Part shown: piece after piece, positions 42,175 through 51,344 of the stretch
How positions within the stretch are numbered: position 1 is the first letter of the stretch
How the letters are laid out: each line of letters opens with the position of its first letter
Assembly (NCBI GenBank): GCA_963719325.1
Contig: CAVRBW010000011.1
Span: 62,001 to 126,000, forward strand
Origin: DATBLE01 sp963719325
GTDB taxonomy: Bacteria > Actinomycetota > Thermoleophilia > Gaiellales > Gaiellaceae
DNA: 64,000 nt
Direction of reading: 5' to 3'
Notes under the pieces: model-generated
What the model saw: only the letters and a program-made list of their open reading frames with translations
Database searches by the model: none
Told to the model about the DNA's origin: nothing
Made by a program: the position numbers and the translations under genes

Positions 42175-43259
42175 GACTCGAGCACCGGCGAGACGGACAC
42201 GCCGTAGCCCTGTGCCTCGAGCAACGCGGCCGCGCGCTCGGCCTCGCCTTCACCCGTGACCAGCACGGTGAGGACACCGCCGCGGTCGGGCGAGAAGTGG
42301 CGCAGCTCGAAATCCTCGATGTTGATCCGCTCGGCACCGAGCGCCTGGGTGATGCCCGCGAGGACGCCCGGCCGGTCGGGAATGTGCACGGTCACTCGCT
42401 GGAGGGCCCCCGGGTCGGCGTACGCCTCGGCGAGCATTCGCCGGCGGTTCTCGGAGGCTTCTGCGATCCAGCGCGCGAGCGAGCCCGCGTTGCGCTCGGC
42501 CAGCCAGGATTCGAGCTGCTCGATGCGGCGGCGGTGCTCGGCGAGCGCCTCGGCGAGCTCCGGTCCGTTGTCGAGGAAGATGTCGACCCAGATCCGGGGG
42601 TTGGCGCCCGCGACGCGAGTCATGTCGCGCAGCGAACCCCCTGCCGCGAGCAGCGGGTCGTGGCCTTCGATCTTCCCCGCGCCGGCCTGGTTGACGATCA
42701 GGTTCGCGAGCGCGTGCGGAAGGTGGCTGGTGATCGCCACGAGGCGGTCGTGTGCGCGCGGGTCGATCGCGACCGGCACGGCCCCGAGGGCGGCGACGAA
42801 GCCGTGGACCAGCCGGTAGCGGTCCGGGTCGGTTCCGGTGACCGGTGTGAGGAACCAGGTTGCCCCCTCGAAGAGCTCGGCGGTGGCATAGGCGGCCCCC
42901 CGGGCCTCCCGGCCGCAAACGGGGTGACCTCCGACGAAGCGCCCCGTGAGGCCGAGCGACCAGTCCTTCGTCGAGCCGACGTCCGTGACCGTGCATGCAT
43001 CCGGGGCCCGGCCGAGCGTCTCCTCGACCAGCATCGGCAAGACGGTGACGGGGGCGGCGACGACTGCGAGCTCGGCCTCGGCGACCGCCTCGGCAAGCGA
43101 TTCGGCGACCCGGTCGACCGCACCCTTCTCTGCGGCCGCCTCGGCGGCCTGCGGGTCCGGGTCGAACCCGAGCACCTCGCCGGTGCCGGCCCGCTTCGCG
43201 GCGAGCCCGACCGAGGCGCCGATCAAACCGGTGCCGACGATCGCGAGGCGATCGACCAT
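42171..43259 (-). CDS. tyrA: Prephenate dehydrogenase with ACT domain
   Basis: Oxidative decarboxylation of prephenate on the way to tyrosine. 362 residues: LAIVGTGLIGASVGLAAKRA (NAD fold), TDVGSTKDW, GGHPVCGREARGAAYATAEL, the SHLPHALANLIV helix and a C-terminal ACT domain (VTVHIPDRPGVLAGITQALG), which normally senses an amino acid. One-base overlap with the upstream aroG (TGATG). Confidence 0.95.
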   Translation of the reverse strand: MVDRLAIVGTGLIGASVGLAAKRAGTGEVLGFDPDPQAAEAAAEKGAVDRVAESLAEAVAEAELAVVAAPVTVLPMLVEETLGRAPDACTVTDVGSTKDWSLGLTGRFVGGHPVCGREARGAAYATAELFEGATWFLTPVTGTDPDRYRLVHGFVAALGAVPVAIDPRAHDRLVAITSHLPHALANLIVNQAGAGKIEGHDPLLAAGGSLRDMTRVAGANPRIWVDIFLDNGPELAEALAEHRRRIEQLESWLAERNAGSLARWIAEASENRRRMLAEAYADPGALQRVTVHIPDRPGVLAGITQALGAERINIEDFELRHFSPDRGGVLTVLVTGEGEAERAAALLEAQGYGVSVSPVLES

Positions 43260-44629
43260 CAGCCGGAGGGTCCGTCGTAACGCCGCAGCAGCTCGGCGAC
43301 GCGGAACGCGAGGTCGAGCGACTGCCGGGCGTTCAGGCGCGGGTCGCAGAGGGTCATGTAGCGGTCGTTCAGCTGCTCCTCGAGCAGATCCTCCGAGCCG
43401 CCCAGGCACTCGGTGACGTCTTCGCCGGTGAACTCGATGTGGACGCCTCCCGGCCAGACCTGCTCCGCCCTGCAGGCGGCGATGAACCCCTCGATCTCCG
43501 TCATCACGTCGTCGAAATGGCGCGTCTTCCGGCCGTCGGCGGTCGTGAACACGTTCGCGTGCATCGGGTCGCACACCCAGACGACCGGGTGGTTCGAGTC
43601 GCGCACCGCGCGCAGGAGCGGAGGCAGGAGGTCGCGGACGGATGCGGCGCCCATGCGCGAGATGAGCGTGAGCCGGCCCGGCTCCCGGCTGGGATTGAGG
43701 CGCTCGCAGACCTCGACCACCTCGGCGGGTGTTGCCGCCGGCCCGAGCTTGCAGCCGAGCGGGTTGTGGACACCCGAAAAGAACTCGAGGTGGGCGCCGT
43801 CGAGCTGGCGCGTCCGCTCGCCGACCCAGAGCATGTGCCCGGAGCAGTCGTAGTAGTCGCCGGTCAGTGAGTCGCGACGGGTCAGGCCTTCCTCGTAGTC
43901 CAGGAGCAGCCCTTCGTGGCTCGTCCAGACGTCGACCTCGTGCAGCTGCGGCGAGCGCGCGAGGTCGATTCCGCACGCAGCCATGAACCGCAGCGCACGC
44001 TCGATCTCGGACGCGAGCTGCTCGTAGCGCTGGCCCTGCGCCGAGCTGGCGACGAACTCCTGGGTCCACATGTGCACCTGGGTCAGGTCGGCGAAGCCGC
44101 CCTTGGTGAAGGCGCGGAGGAGGTTCAGCGTCGCCGCAGACTGGTGGTAGGCCTGCACCATCCGGGCCGGGTCGGGCACGCGCGCTTCCGGGGTCGGCGC
44201 CTCGCTGTTCACCATGTGCCCACGAAACGACGGCAGCTCGAGGCCTCCGAGCAGCTCGAACGGCGAGCTGCGCGCCTTCGCGAACTGGCCCGCGATCCGG
44301 CCGATCTTGACGATCGGCAGCGTGGCGCCGTAGGTGAGGACGGCGGCCATCTGCAGCAGGATCTTCAGCTTCTCGCGGATCCCGATCGCGGTGAACGCGT
44401 GGAACGACTCCGCACAGTCGCCCGCCTGGAGCAGGAACGCACGACCCTCGGCGACCTCCCCCAGCGCGGCCTTCAGCGCGCGGGCCTCCCCGGCGAAGAC
44501 GAGCGGCGGCAGCGAGAGCAGCGTGTTCCGGGCGGCCTCGAGCGCGGCCGGGTCAGGCCATTCCGGCTGGTGCTGCGCGGGGTGATCGCGCCAGCCGGAC
44601 GGAGACCACGTCGAAAGTGTCGCCGCCAT
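43259..44629 (-). CDS. aroG: Class II 3-deoxy-7-phosphoheptulonate (DAHP) synthase
   Basis: First shikimate-pathway step, joining phosphoenolpyruvate and erythrose 4-phosphate. 456 residues of the plant/mycobacterial class II type: PEWPDPAALEAARNTL, LLQAGDCAESFHAFT, GRIAGQFAKARSSPFE, HEGLLLDYEEGLTR, and VWVCDPMHANVFTTADGRKT. It heads the aroG-tyrA-aroA-cmk-der-gpsA-metK run. Confidence 0.95.
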   Translation of the reverse strand: MAATLSTWSPSGWRDHPAQHQPEWPDPAALEAARNTLLSLPPLVFAGEARALKAALGEVAEGRAFLLQAGDCAESFHAFTAIGIREKLKILLQMAAVLTYGATLPIVKIGRIAGQFAKARSSPFELLGGLELPSFRGHMVNSEAPTPEARVPDPARMVQAYHQSAATLNLLRAFTKGGFADLTQVHMWTQEFVASSAQGQRYEQLASEIERALRFMAACGIDLARSPQLHEVDVWTSHEGLLLDYEEGLTRRDSLTGDYYDCSGHMLWVGERTRQLDGAHLEFFSGVHNPLGCKLGPAATPAEVVEVCERLNPSREPGRLTLISRMGAASVRDLLPPLLRAVRDSNHPVVWVCDPMHANVFTTADGRKTRHFDDVMTEIEGFIAACRAEQVWPGGVHIEFTGEDVTECLGGSEDLLEEQLNDRYMTLCDPRLNARQSLDLAFRVAELLRRYDGPSG

Positions 44630-44676
44630 CGCGAAATTCAGTGTAATGCGGCGTCACGGCTCCGCTCGCCGGAGGA

Positions 44677-45525
44677 CTACTCGTCGAAATCGGTGGAGCG
44701 GGCGACCGAGTCCCAGGCGAGGAGCTCCTGTCGAGCACGGTCGAGATGGGCGGCGACGGCGTCGGCGGCGTCGCTCCCGAGCGGCAGTCGGACCGGCGTC
44801 TCGCCGGCGTTCAACGCGGTGAGAATGGCCGCCGCGGCCTTGGCAGGGTCGCCGGCCTGGTTTCCGTGCGAGCCGGACAAGGCGTCACGGGTGGCACCGG
44901 CAGTGTCCTCGTACCCGGAGATCGTCTCCGACTGCGTCATCGCGCTGCCGAGCAGGCCGGTTCGGAAGGAACCGGGCTCGACGATCAGCACCTTGATCCC
45001 GAACTCCGCCACCTCCTGGGCGAGCGCCTCGGACAATCCCTCCAGCGCGAACTTGGTCGCCGAGTAGGCGCCCACGCCGGGGAACGAGAACCGGCCGCCC
45101 TGGCTGCTCATCTGGACGATGGCACCGCTCCTCCGGCGCCGCATGTGAGGCAGCACAGCCCGCGTCAGTGCCGCGGGGCCGAAGAAATGCAGCTCCATCA
45201 GGTCGCGGAGCTCGGCGTCGGTGCTTTCCTCGACCGCTCCCACGTGTCCGCGTCCGGCGTTGTTGACGAGAACATCGACGCGCCCGTACCTGGCGACCAC
45301 CTCGTCGACGAGCGCCCCGATCCGCGCCTGGTCGGTGACGTCCAGCTCGAGGGCGAGCACGCGCTCCGAATCGACTGCGGCGAGGTCGTCGAGCGTCTGC
45401 GGTCTGCGAGCCGTCGCGACGACCGCGTCGCCGGCGGCCAGCGCAGCCTCGGCGATCGCGCGACCGAAGCCGGAGGACGCGCCCGTGATCAGCCACACCC
45501 TGCCGGCCACGTGGGCAGCGCTCAC
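44677..45525 (-). CDS. Short-chain dehydrogenase/reductase (SDR)
   Basis: A 282-residue classical SDR: WLITGASSGFGRAIAEAAL (cofactor fold), LVNNAGRGHVGAVEES, the catalytic Ser in VQMSSQGGRFSFPG and YSATKFALEGLSEAL (YxxxK). Substrate unknown; close relatives are annotated as oxidoreductases of ketones or alcohols. GTG 45523-45525 is chosen because the frame upstream is only the antisense shadow of the MMPL gene. It lies 17 bases after that gene. Confidence 0.9.
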   Translation of the reverse strand: MSAAHVAGRVWLITGASSGFGRAIAEAALAAGDAVVATARRPQTLDDLAAVDSERVLALELDVTDQARIGALVDEVVARYGRVDVLVNNAGRGHVGAVEESTDAELRDLMELHFFGPAALTRAVLPHMRRRRSGAIVQMSSQGGRFSFPGVGAYSATKFALEGLSEALAQEVAEFGIKVLIVEPGSFRTGLLGSAMTQSETISGYEDTAGATRDALSGSHGNQAGDPAKAAAAILTALNAGETPVRLPLGSDAADAVAAHLDRARQELLAWDSVARSTDFDE

Positions 45526-45542
45526 CCCTGGCGCCCCGGCGG

Positions 45543-47702
45543 CTATTCCGGCTCTGCGATCGGCTCGGCGCCACGGACGAACAGCGCCTTGCCCACCCAG
45601 CGCGGGAACCACCAGTTCGCGCGACCGAGCAGCATCATCATCGACGGCACGAGCAGACCGCGGATCAGGGTCGCGTCGAGCAGCACGCCCGCCGCGAGCC
45701 CGATTCCGAACTGCTTGATGTCCGGGCCGGGGCCCGTCGAGAGCGAGAAGAACGCGAACACCAGCACGAGCGCGGCGCTCGTCACCAGCTTGCCCGTGCG
45801 AGCCAGGCCAAGCGAGATCGCCTTCGTCGTATCTCGAGTTTCGTCGTAGGCCTCGCGGATGCGCGTGACGATGAAGACCTCGTAGTCCATCGAGAGCCCG
45901 AACAGGAACGCGAAGATCATCAACGGGATCCAGGAGATCACCGCGTCGGTTGCCTTGATCCCCCAGATCGCGTCGCTGCCGTGGCCCTGCTGGAAGACGA
46001 AGACGACGACGCCGAATGCGGTCGCGAGCGAGATCAGGTTGAGAATCACCGCCTTCAGCGGGAGCACGACCGACCGGAACGCACGCATCAAGAGCAGGAA
46101 CGTGAGCAGAACGACGAAGCCGAGGACGTACGGGAAGTTGCCATAGACGGCATGGACGAAGTCGCGGTCCTCGGGCGCGACCCCGCCGAGCGTGATCTGG
46201 GTCGGGCCGCCGACTTCCCGCTCGGCTGCGGGGAGCACGTCGTGCTGGAGATTCGAGATCGTCTTCCGTACGGACTTCACGGCGGTGTCCGTGCTCGCGA
46301 ACGCCTCGACGAGCGCGGTGTCGCCCTTGCGCCAGCTGGGAGGCGCCGCTGCGCCGGCGATCCCCGGCGTCTGCTGGAGCCTCGAGACGATCGAGGTCAG
46401 GGTCTGCGGCTTCGAGTCCTTCTCGACCAGGATCACGAACGGCTTCAGCGCTCCGGCGCTGATGCCTGCCGAGGTGAGCGCGTCGCGGCCGATGAACGCG
46501 TCTCCGTTCCCGGGCAGGTTCTTCGCCTGGGCTTCGGCCGGATTCAGCGCCGAGGCGGGAATCAGCAACAGGGCGACGATCGCCAGCCCGGCCACGACGA
46601 CGACGAACGGCCTGCGCACGACGATCCCGGCCCACCTGTGCCAGAAGCCGACGTCGCCCGGATCGGCGGAGACGATTCGCTTCGGGATCACGCGCAGGCT
46701 GTCGATCCGGCGACCGAGCTTCAGGAGCATCACCGGCAGCAGCGTGATCGAGGCCAGGACCGAGACCGCCGGGATGAGCATCCCGCCGATCCCGATCGAG
46801 CGGATGAACGGCAGCGGCAGGAGCACCATGCTCAGGAGGCCGATCGCGACGGTCGAGCCGGAAACGACCACCGAGCGGCCGGCGTGGGTCATCGTCTCGA
46901 CGACGGCCGTCTCGACGTCCTTGCCGTGGTGGATCTCCTCGCGGAAGCGGAAGATCATCAGCAGGGCGTAGTCGATCGCCACACCGAGCCCGACGAGCGC
47001 GACGAGGAACTGGACGATGATCGAGACGTCGGTGATGTAGGTCACGATCCAAACCAGACCGAAGGTCGTCAGAATCGAGGTCGCGGCGATGACGAGCGGC
47101 AGCGCGACCGCGGACAGCGTCCCGAAGACGAACAGCAGGACGAGGATCGCGCCGACGCCGCCGATCAGGATCTCGATCGCGAGGCTCGGCCCCTCGGTTC
47201 CGCCGATGTCCTCCTGGAGCGGGTCGCGGCCGGTCAGATGGACGGTCACGCCGGCCGGCGCTGCCGTCCTCAGTGCAGCGCGGATCTTCTTGATGTGGAC
47301 GTTCGAGCTGAAGCCCGGCTGGCCCGGCGGGTAGATCTCGGCGAAGGTCGTGTGCCCGTCCTTCGACACGTACGCCTTCGAGTTGGTGGAGAAGTACGAG
47401 CTCGTACGCGAGCCGGGGTTGACCGCCGCGCCTTGCGCAATTGCCGCGTCGATTCCCTTGACCTTCGTCACGTCGCCGTCCGAGCGGAAGACGGCGACGA
47501 CCGGCGCCTGCTCGCCGTTGCCGAACGTCTTCAGCGTCCGCTGGTTTGCCTCGTACGCCGAGTAGCCGGGGATCGAGAACGACTCGAACCAGCGGTCGGA
47601 AAGGCGGCTGGTCGAGAAGAGCCCGAAGACGAACACGGCAAGCCAGGCCGCAACGACCCATCGGCGACGGCGAATGACGAGGCGGGCGAAGCGCTCGAGC
47701 AC
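45543..47702 (-). CDS. MMPL/RND-family membrane transporter
   Basis: A 719-residue RND-type protein with two repeats of a helix, large extracytoplasmic loop and helix bundle. Seen: FARLVIRRRRWVVAAWLAVF at the start, GLGVAIDYALLMIFRFREE (helix 4/5 region) and FGLSMDYEVFIVTRIREAY in the second half. Family members export lipids, siderophores or drugs; the substrate here is unknown. GTG start at 47700-47702. It is divergent from trpS and followed by the SDR gene. Confidence 0.92.
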   Translation of the reverse strand: MLERFARLVIRRRRWVVAAWLAVFVFGLFSTSRLSDRWFESFSIPGYSAYEANQRTLKTFGNGEQAPVVAVFRSDGDVTKVKGIDAAIAQGAAVNPGSRTSSYFSTNSKAYVSKDGHTTFAEIYPPGQPGFSSNVHIKKIRAALRTAAPAGVTVHLTGRDPLQEDIGGTEGPSLAIEILIGGVGAILVLLFVFGTLSAVALPLVIAATSILTTFGLVWIVTYITDVSIIVQFLVALVGLGVAIDYALLMIFRFREEIHHGKDVETAVVETMTHAGRSVVVSGSTVAIGLLSMVLLPLPFIRSIGIGGMLIPAVSVLASITLLPVMLLKLGRRIDSLRVIPKRIVSADPGDVGFWHRWAGIVVRRPFVVVVAGLAIVALLLIPASALNPAEAQAKNLPGNGDAFIGRDALTSAGISAGALKPFVILVEKDSKPQTLTSIVSRLQQTPGIAGAAAPPSWRKGDTALVEAFASTDTAVKSVRKTISNLQHDVLPAAEREVGGPTQITLGGVAPEDRDFVHAVYGNFPYVLGFVVLLTFLLLMRAFRSVVLPLKAVILNLISLATAFGVVVFVFQQGHGSDAIWGIKATDAVISWIPLMIFAFLFGLSMDYEVFIVTRIREAYDETRDTTKAISLGLARTGKLVTSAALVLVFAFFSLSTGPGPDIKQFGIGLAAGVLLDATLIRGLLVPSMMMLLGRANWWFPRWVGKALFVRGAEPIAEPE

Positions 47703-47736
47703 TGCCCGGCACGTTAAAGACAGGACAACGTGCTTC

Positions 47737-47887
47737 GCAAGCTCGTCACGCGAGTATCATGAAATCGAATGGTTACCGTCTTGCATCGGAACTGGGCGTG
47801 GCGTCGCGGGCGAGGCGAGAGCACGCGCACGGGCTGATTGAGCCCACAGCCGTCTCGTCCCTCCCAGGCCTCGCGAGAGGCCTTTTT
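47737..47887 (+). promoter_or_regulatory. Putative T-box-like leader of trpS
   Basis: The roughly 210-base gap before trpS has a stem (GCAAG 47737-47741 with CTTGC 47780-47784) whose loop contains a Trp codon TGG (47770-47772) in GAATGGTTA. Downstream, CTGGGCGTGGCGTCGCGGGC resembles the T-box core (TGGN then CGCG). CTGGG can pair with CCCAG (47863-47867) and GGGCGAG with CTCGTCC, which would overlap the 5' arm of the terminator at 47866. TGGC would match a tRNA ending GCCA. The stem I is far shorter than standard. Confidence 0.4.
47866..47887 (+). terminator. Rho-independent terminator in the trpS leader
   Basis: AGGCCTC, GCGA loop, GAGGCCT, then TTTT: a perfect 7-bp stem and T run, ending 28 bases before the trpS start. 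Its position inside a leader suggests attenuation rather than the end of an upstream gene, since the upstream gene is on the other strand. Confidence 0.75.
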
Positions 47888-47915
47888 CGTCCCTCCACGA
47901 AGGAGTCCAGCGACC

Positions 47916-48896
47916 GTGAAGATCTTCTCCGGAATCCAACCCACCGGCGACAAGCACCTCGGCAACCTGATCGGCGGCTTCCGCCAGTACGAGGCGACGC
48001 AGGAGCAAGGCGACGCCTTCTTCTGCATCGTCGACCTGCACTCGATCACGGTCGAGTACGAGCCCGACGACCTGCGGGCGCGCAGCCTCGACCTCGCCGC
48101 GATGCTGTTCGCGACCGGGCTCGACCCGCAACGCTCGACCGTCTTCTGCCAGAGCCACGTGAGCGCGCACGCCGAGGCGGCTTGGCTGCTCTCGGCCGTC
48201 ACCAGCTACGGACAGCTCGGCAGGATGACGCAGTTCAAGGAGAAGGGCGACCGGCAGGAGTTTGTCTCCGCCGGGCTCTTCACGTATCCCGTCCTGATGG
48301 CGGGCGACATCCTCCTGTACCAGACCGACATCGTCCCGATCGGCGACGACCAGCGCCAGCACCTCGAGCTGGCACGCGACGTCGCGCAGCGGTTCAACTC
48401 GCGTTACGGCAAGACGTTCGTCGTTCCGGAGGGTGTCTATCCCGAGGTCGGCGCGCGGATCATGGACCTGCAGGAGCCGACGAAGAAGATGTCGACGACC
48501 GGCGGGACGGAGCAGGGGACGCTTCGGCTCCTCGACGGGCCCGACGTCATCCGCCGGAAGTTCAAGACCGCCGTGACCGACTCCGGCCGCGAGGTGCGTC
48601 GCGCGCCGGACAAGCCCGGGATCACGAACCTGATCGAGATCCTGTCGGTGGCGGTCGACGAGTCGCCGGAGGCGATCGAGGCTCGCTTCGACGGCTCCGG
48701 GTACGGCGACTTCAAGGAGGCGGTCGGCGAAGCGGTCGTCGCGCTCGTCGCCCCGGTCCAGGAGCGCTTCCGGGCGTTCCGCGACGACGAGGCGGAGCTG
48801 CGCCGGCTACTCGCCCTCGGCGCGGAGAAGGCGAAGGCCGCGTCGGCACCGACCCTGGCCACCATGTACCAGCAGATGGGCTTCGTCGCCGACTAG
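47916..48896 (+). CDS. trpS: Tryptophanyl-tRNA synthetase
   Basis: Charges tRNA-Trp. 326 residues, class I: SGIQPTGDKHLGNLIGGFRQ (with the HLGN form of the HIGH motif), the Trp pocket in YPVLMAGDILLYQTDIVPIG and the signature loop KKMSTTGGTEQGT (KMSKS variant KMSTT). GTG 47916 follows GAAGGAG. A terminator-bearing leader upstream suggests regulation by attenuation. ybjQ follows after nine bases. Confidence 0.96.
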   Translation: MKIFSGIQPTGDKHLGNLIGGFRQYEATQEQGDAFFCIVDLHSITVEYEPDDLRARSLDLAAMLFATGLDPQRSTVFCQSHVSAHAEAAWLLSAVTSYGQLGRMTQFKEKGDRQEFVSAGLFTYPVLMAGDILLYQTDIVPIGDDQRQHLELARDVAQRFNSRYGKTFVVPEGVYPEVGARIMDLQEPTKKMSTTGGTEQGTLRLLDGPDVIRRKFKTAVTDSGREVRRAPDKPGITNLIEILSVAVDESPEAIEARFDGSGYGDFKEAVGEAVVALVAPVQERFRAFRDDEAELRRLLALGAEKAKAASAPTLATMYQQMGFVAD

Positions 48897-48905
48897 GCTC
48901 GCTCC

Positions 48906-49226
48906 ATGCTGATCTCGACGATGAACGACGTTCCCGGTCACGAGGTCGAGGAGGTCTTCGGCGAGGTCTTCGGGCTGACCGTCCGCTCGCGCAACGTCGG
49001 CTCGCAGCTCGGCGCGTTCTTCAAGTCGCTTCGAGGTGGAGAGCTGAAGGGGATGACGAAGGTGCTCGCGTCGAGCCGGCGGCAGGGCATCGAGCGGATG
49101 GTCGAGGAAGCCGAAGCGCTCGGCGCGAACGCGATCCTGGCGATGCGCTTCGACGCCTCCGAGCTGGGCGGCACCTGGACCGAGATCTGCGCCTACGGCA
49201 CCGCGGTCAAGATCCGGAAGGTCTGA
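48906..49226 (+). CDS. YbjQ/UPF0145 family protein
   Basis: A 106-residue protein with the UPF0145/YbjQ pattern: LISTMNDVPGHEVEEVFGEV at the start and ERMVEEAEALGANAILAMRF. The fold is a dodecin-like heavy-metal-binding relative; function is unknown. Same strand as trpS, probably cotranscribed. Its last 20 bases overlap the converging acetyltransferase gene. Confidence 0.88.
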   Translation: MLISTMNDVPGHEVEEVFGEVFGLTVRSRNVGSQLGAFFKSLRGGELKGMTKVLASSRRQGIERMVEEAEALGANAILAMRFDASELGGTWTEICAYGTAVKIRKV

Positions 49227-49728
49227 GCGCGAGCCGGTAGCGGACCTCGTCGACCGGGGTCCGGAGCTCGCCGATCCGATCGGTCTTCTCGCTCCCATCG
49301 CGTCGCCAGCCCGCATGCTCGTAGAACCGGCGTGCCTGCTCGTTGCCGGCGAGCACCCATAGGGTCGCCACGACGAAGCCTTCGCCGCGAAGCGTCTCGA
49401 GCGCCGAGTCGTGCAGAGCACGGCCGAGTCCGAGCCCCCAGGAATCGGGATGGAGGTATAGGCCGAGCAGCTCGCCGACCTCGTCGCCCGCGTCCGGATC
49501 GCGCGAGCGACCAATCGAGGCAAAGCCGTAGACCCCGCTCTCGCCCTCGACGACAAGCAGCCGATACCGTCCCTCGACGATCGAGCGCATCCAGCGCGCG
49601 GCTCGAACCTCGATGTCGAGCGCCGCGAGCGTCTCATCGGGGAGCAGGCCGCGGTAGGCGCCGCGCCACGAGGCGACGTGCACCTCCGCGATCGCCCGGG
49701 CGTCGGCAACCGTCGCCGGGCGGATCAC
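49207..49728 (-). CDS. GNAT-family N-acetyltransferase
   Basis: A 173-residue acetyltransferase: VIRPATVADARAIAEVHVAS start, acetyl-CoA loop in LHPDSWGLGLGRALHDSALE and GNEQARRFYEHAGWRRDGSE at the end, typical of GNAT domains. Substrate unknown. GTG 49726-49728 overlaps the rluB stop (GTGA). Confidence 0.9.
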   Translation of the reverse strand: MIRPATVADARAIAEVHVASWRGAYRGLLPDETLAALDIEVRAARWMRSIVEGRYRLLVVEGESGVYGFASIGRSRDPDAGDEVGELLGLYLHPDSWGLGLGRALHDSALETLRGEGFVVATLWVLAGNEQARRFYEHAGWRRDGSEKTDRIGELRTPVDEVRYRLALRPSGS

Positions 49729-50417
49729 AGGCCGACCAGCGCCCGGAGTCGTGCGACTTCCTCCCCCGTCAGCCGGCGCCACGCACCGGGGGCCAGACCG
49801 CCGAGATCGAGGCCGGCGTAGCGGCTGCGGTGCAGGCTCCGGACCGGATGACCGACCGCCTCGCACATTCGCTTCACCTGGTGCTTCCTGCCTTCGTGGA
49901 TCGTCAGCTCGATCCGGCCGCGGCCGAGTCGGCGCACGCGCGCCGGCGCGGTCCGGCCGTCGTCGAGCTCCACGCCCTCCGCGAGGCGGCTGAGCGCCTC
50001 CTTTGACGGATCGCCCTCGACCTCGGCCTCGTAGACCTTGTCGACCTCGTAGCGCGGATGCGCGAGCCGGTGGGCGAGCTTCCCGTCGTTCGTGAGCAGG
50101 AGCACGCCCGTCGTGTCCGCGTCGAGGCGGCCGACCGGGACGACGCGTGGCTCGTGCGGGAGCAGGTCGAGCACGATCCGCCGGCCGTGCGGATCGCTCG
50201 CGGTCGTGACGACGCCTGGAGGCTTGTGCAGTAGCAGGTGTGCGAGGCGTTGCTTCGTCACCGGGCGACCGTCGACCTCGACTGAGTCATGGTCGCCGAC
50301 GAAGGTGTTCAGTGCGGCGGGCTTGCCGTTGACCCGGACGCGCCCGGTCTTGATCAGCTCGTCGGCGCTACGACGCGACGCGATCCCTGCGCGGGCGAGG
50401 TAGGCGTTCAGGCGCAT
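49725..50417 (-). CDS. rluB: 23S rRNA/RsuA-type pseudouridine synthase
   Basis: RsuA/RluB-family enzyme. 230 residues: N-terminal S4 RNA-binding domain (MRLNAYLARAGIASRRSADE), then the catalytic motif VGRLDADTTGVLLLTNDG with the key Asp and the GRKHQVKRMCEAVGHPV motif. In related genomes it lies next to scpB; here a thioredoxin and a small frame are in between. RluB versus RluE or RsuA specificity is not certain. Confidence 0.88.
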   Translation of the reverse strand: MRLNAYLARAGIASRRSADELIKTGRVRVNGKPAALNTFVGDHDSVEVDGRPVTKQRLAHLLLHKPPGVVTTASDPHGRRIVLDLLPHEPRVVPVGRLDADTTGVLLLTNDGKLAHRLAHPRYEVDKVYEAEVEGDPSKEALSRLAEGVELDDGRTAPARVRRLGRGRIELTIHEGRKHQVKRMCEAVGHPVRSLHRSRYAGLDLGGLAPGAWRRLTGEEVARLRALVGL

Positions 50418-50523
50418 CAGCGAATCCTGACGGAGTTCCTAGTCGTCTCTCAGGCGGTGTTCACGGCCGTCTCAGGAGCGCGGGCGACGATCCGGTCAGT
50501 CATCGACCGAAAGGAGCACCACG

Positions 50524-50856
50524 ATGAAACCGAGATCGATCCTCACCGGCAGCCGGGCGGCTGCCGAGGCGGAGCGTCCGCCGTTCGCGACGACCACCGC
50601 CTCCTACCTCGGCTTGACGCTCGCCGAGCTTCAGGACGAGCTCGAGGCGGCGATTCTGATCGAGGCAGGCTCTCACCTGCGCGACGCCGGTGCCCTGGTC
50701 GCCGGGCCGACCGCCCACGTCGGCGCCTTCGTCGAGAGGCCGCCCCCGCCACCGGACCGCTCGCGGGTTCAATACAAGGCGGTTGCGAGCTGCCGCCTGA
50801 ACCGCGAGCTGAGCGGGTGCTCCTGGCCCAGCTCGGCGAAGAGGGCGACCATGTAG
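50524..50856 (+). CDS. Possible small protein, uncertain
   Basis: ATG 50524 has AAAGGAGC upstream. The middle (TASYLGLTLAELQDELEA) resembles the YLGLTPAQL-type segment of small exported actinobacterial proteins, but no signal peptide is readable and the C-terminal part overlaps the converging thioredoxin gene by 88 bases. It may be a decayed or frameshifted gene that really ends earlier. Confidence 0.35.
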   Translation: MKPRSILTGSRAAAEAERPPFATTTASYLGLTLAELQDELEAAILIEAGSHLRDAGALVAGPTAHVGAFVERPPPPPDRSRVQYKAVASCRLNRELSGCSWPSSAKRATM

Positions 50857-51329
50857 CGGCGGATCTCGTCGCGTTGCTCGCCGCCTGCCGCGCGCACCTG
50901 CTGAAGGAGAAGCTCGAGAGCGCGTTCGTGGTCACCTGCGTCCAGCGCTGCGACGACCTCGGGCCGGTCCCCCCGCTCGCGCAGTTCCTCGACGAGCTGC
51001 TCCGCGGCGCTCGGTCCGAGCAGCTTGTCCAGGAACGCCGCCACCGACTGCGGCGACTGCGCTCCGACGAACTCGGCGACGACCTGGCCGTTCCGAAAGG
51101 CCTTCACCGCAGGGATGCTGCGCACCTCGTAGTGCTGCGCGAGAGCAGGGTTGGCGTCGATGTCGACCTTCGCCAGAGCGATGCCGTCACGTTCCGCCGC
51201 CTCGCGCTCGAGGACTGGCCCGAGCGCCTTGCACGGCGCGCACCACTCGGCCCAGAAGTCGACGACGACCGGCGTCTCGTGCGAGCGCTGGACGACCTCG
51301 GCGTAGAAGGTCTGGTCGGTTACGTCCAT
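50769..51329 (-). CDS. Thioredoxin-fold protein with C-terminal TPR region (CnoX-like)
   Basis: 186 residues. Thioredoxin domain (residues 1-105) with active site WAEWCAPCKALGPVL and cis-Pro region VRSIPAVKAFRNG; then a helical TPR-like part (AALDAGDHERALELLLQQVR). This architecture is that of CnoX/YbbN co-chaperones, which hold proteins under oxidative stress. It lies between scpB and rluB, separated from scpB by repeat copy C. Confidence 0.9.
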   Translation of the reverse strand: MDVTDQTFYAEVVQRSHETPVVVDFWAEWCAPCKALGPVLEREAAERDGIALAKVDIDANPALAQHYEVRSIPAVKAFRNGQVVAEFVGAQSPQSVAAFLDKLLGPSAAEQLVEELRERGDRPEVVAALDAGDHERALELLLQQVRAAGGEQRDEIRRYMVALFAELGQEHPLSSRFRRQLATALY

Positions 51330-51344
51330 TGGTCAGGGTTGTAT

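Noticed and set aside
44677..47712. 1,011-codon minus frame apparently fusing an RND protein with an SDR
   Set aside because: The front part is the out-of-frame shadow of the MMPL gene; the SDR starts at 45525. GC-rich DNA rarely has stops in this frame.
47866..47887. Terminator belonging to the MMPL gene
   Set aside because: The MMPL gene is transcribed away from this site; the T run is on the trpS side, so it belongs to the trpS leader.
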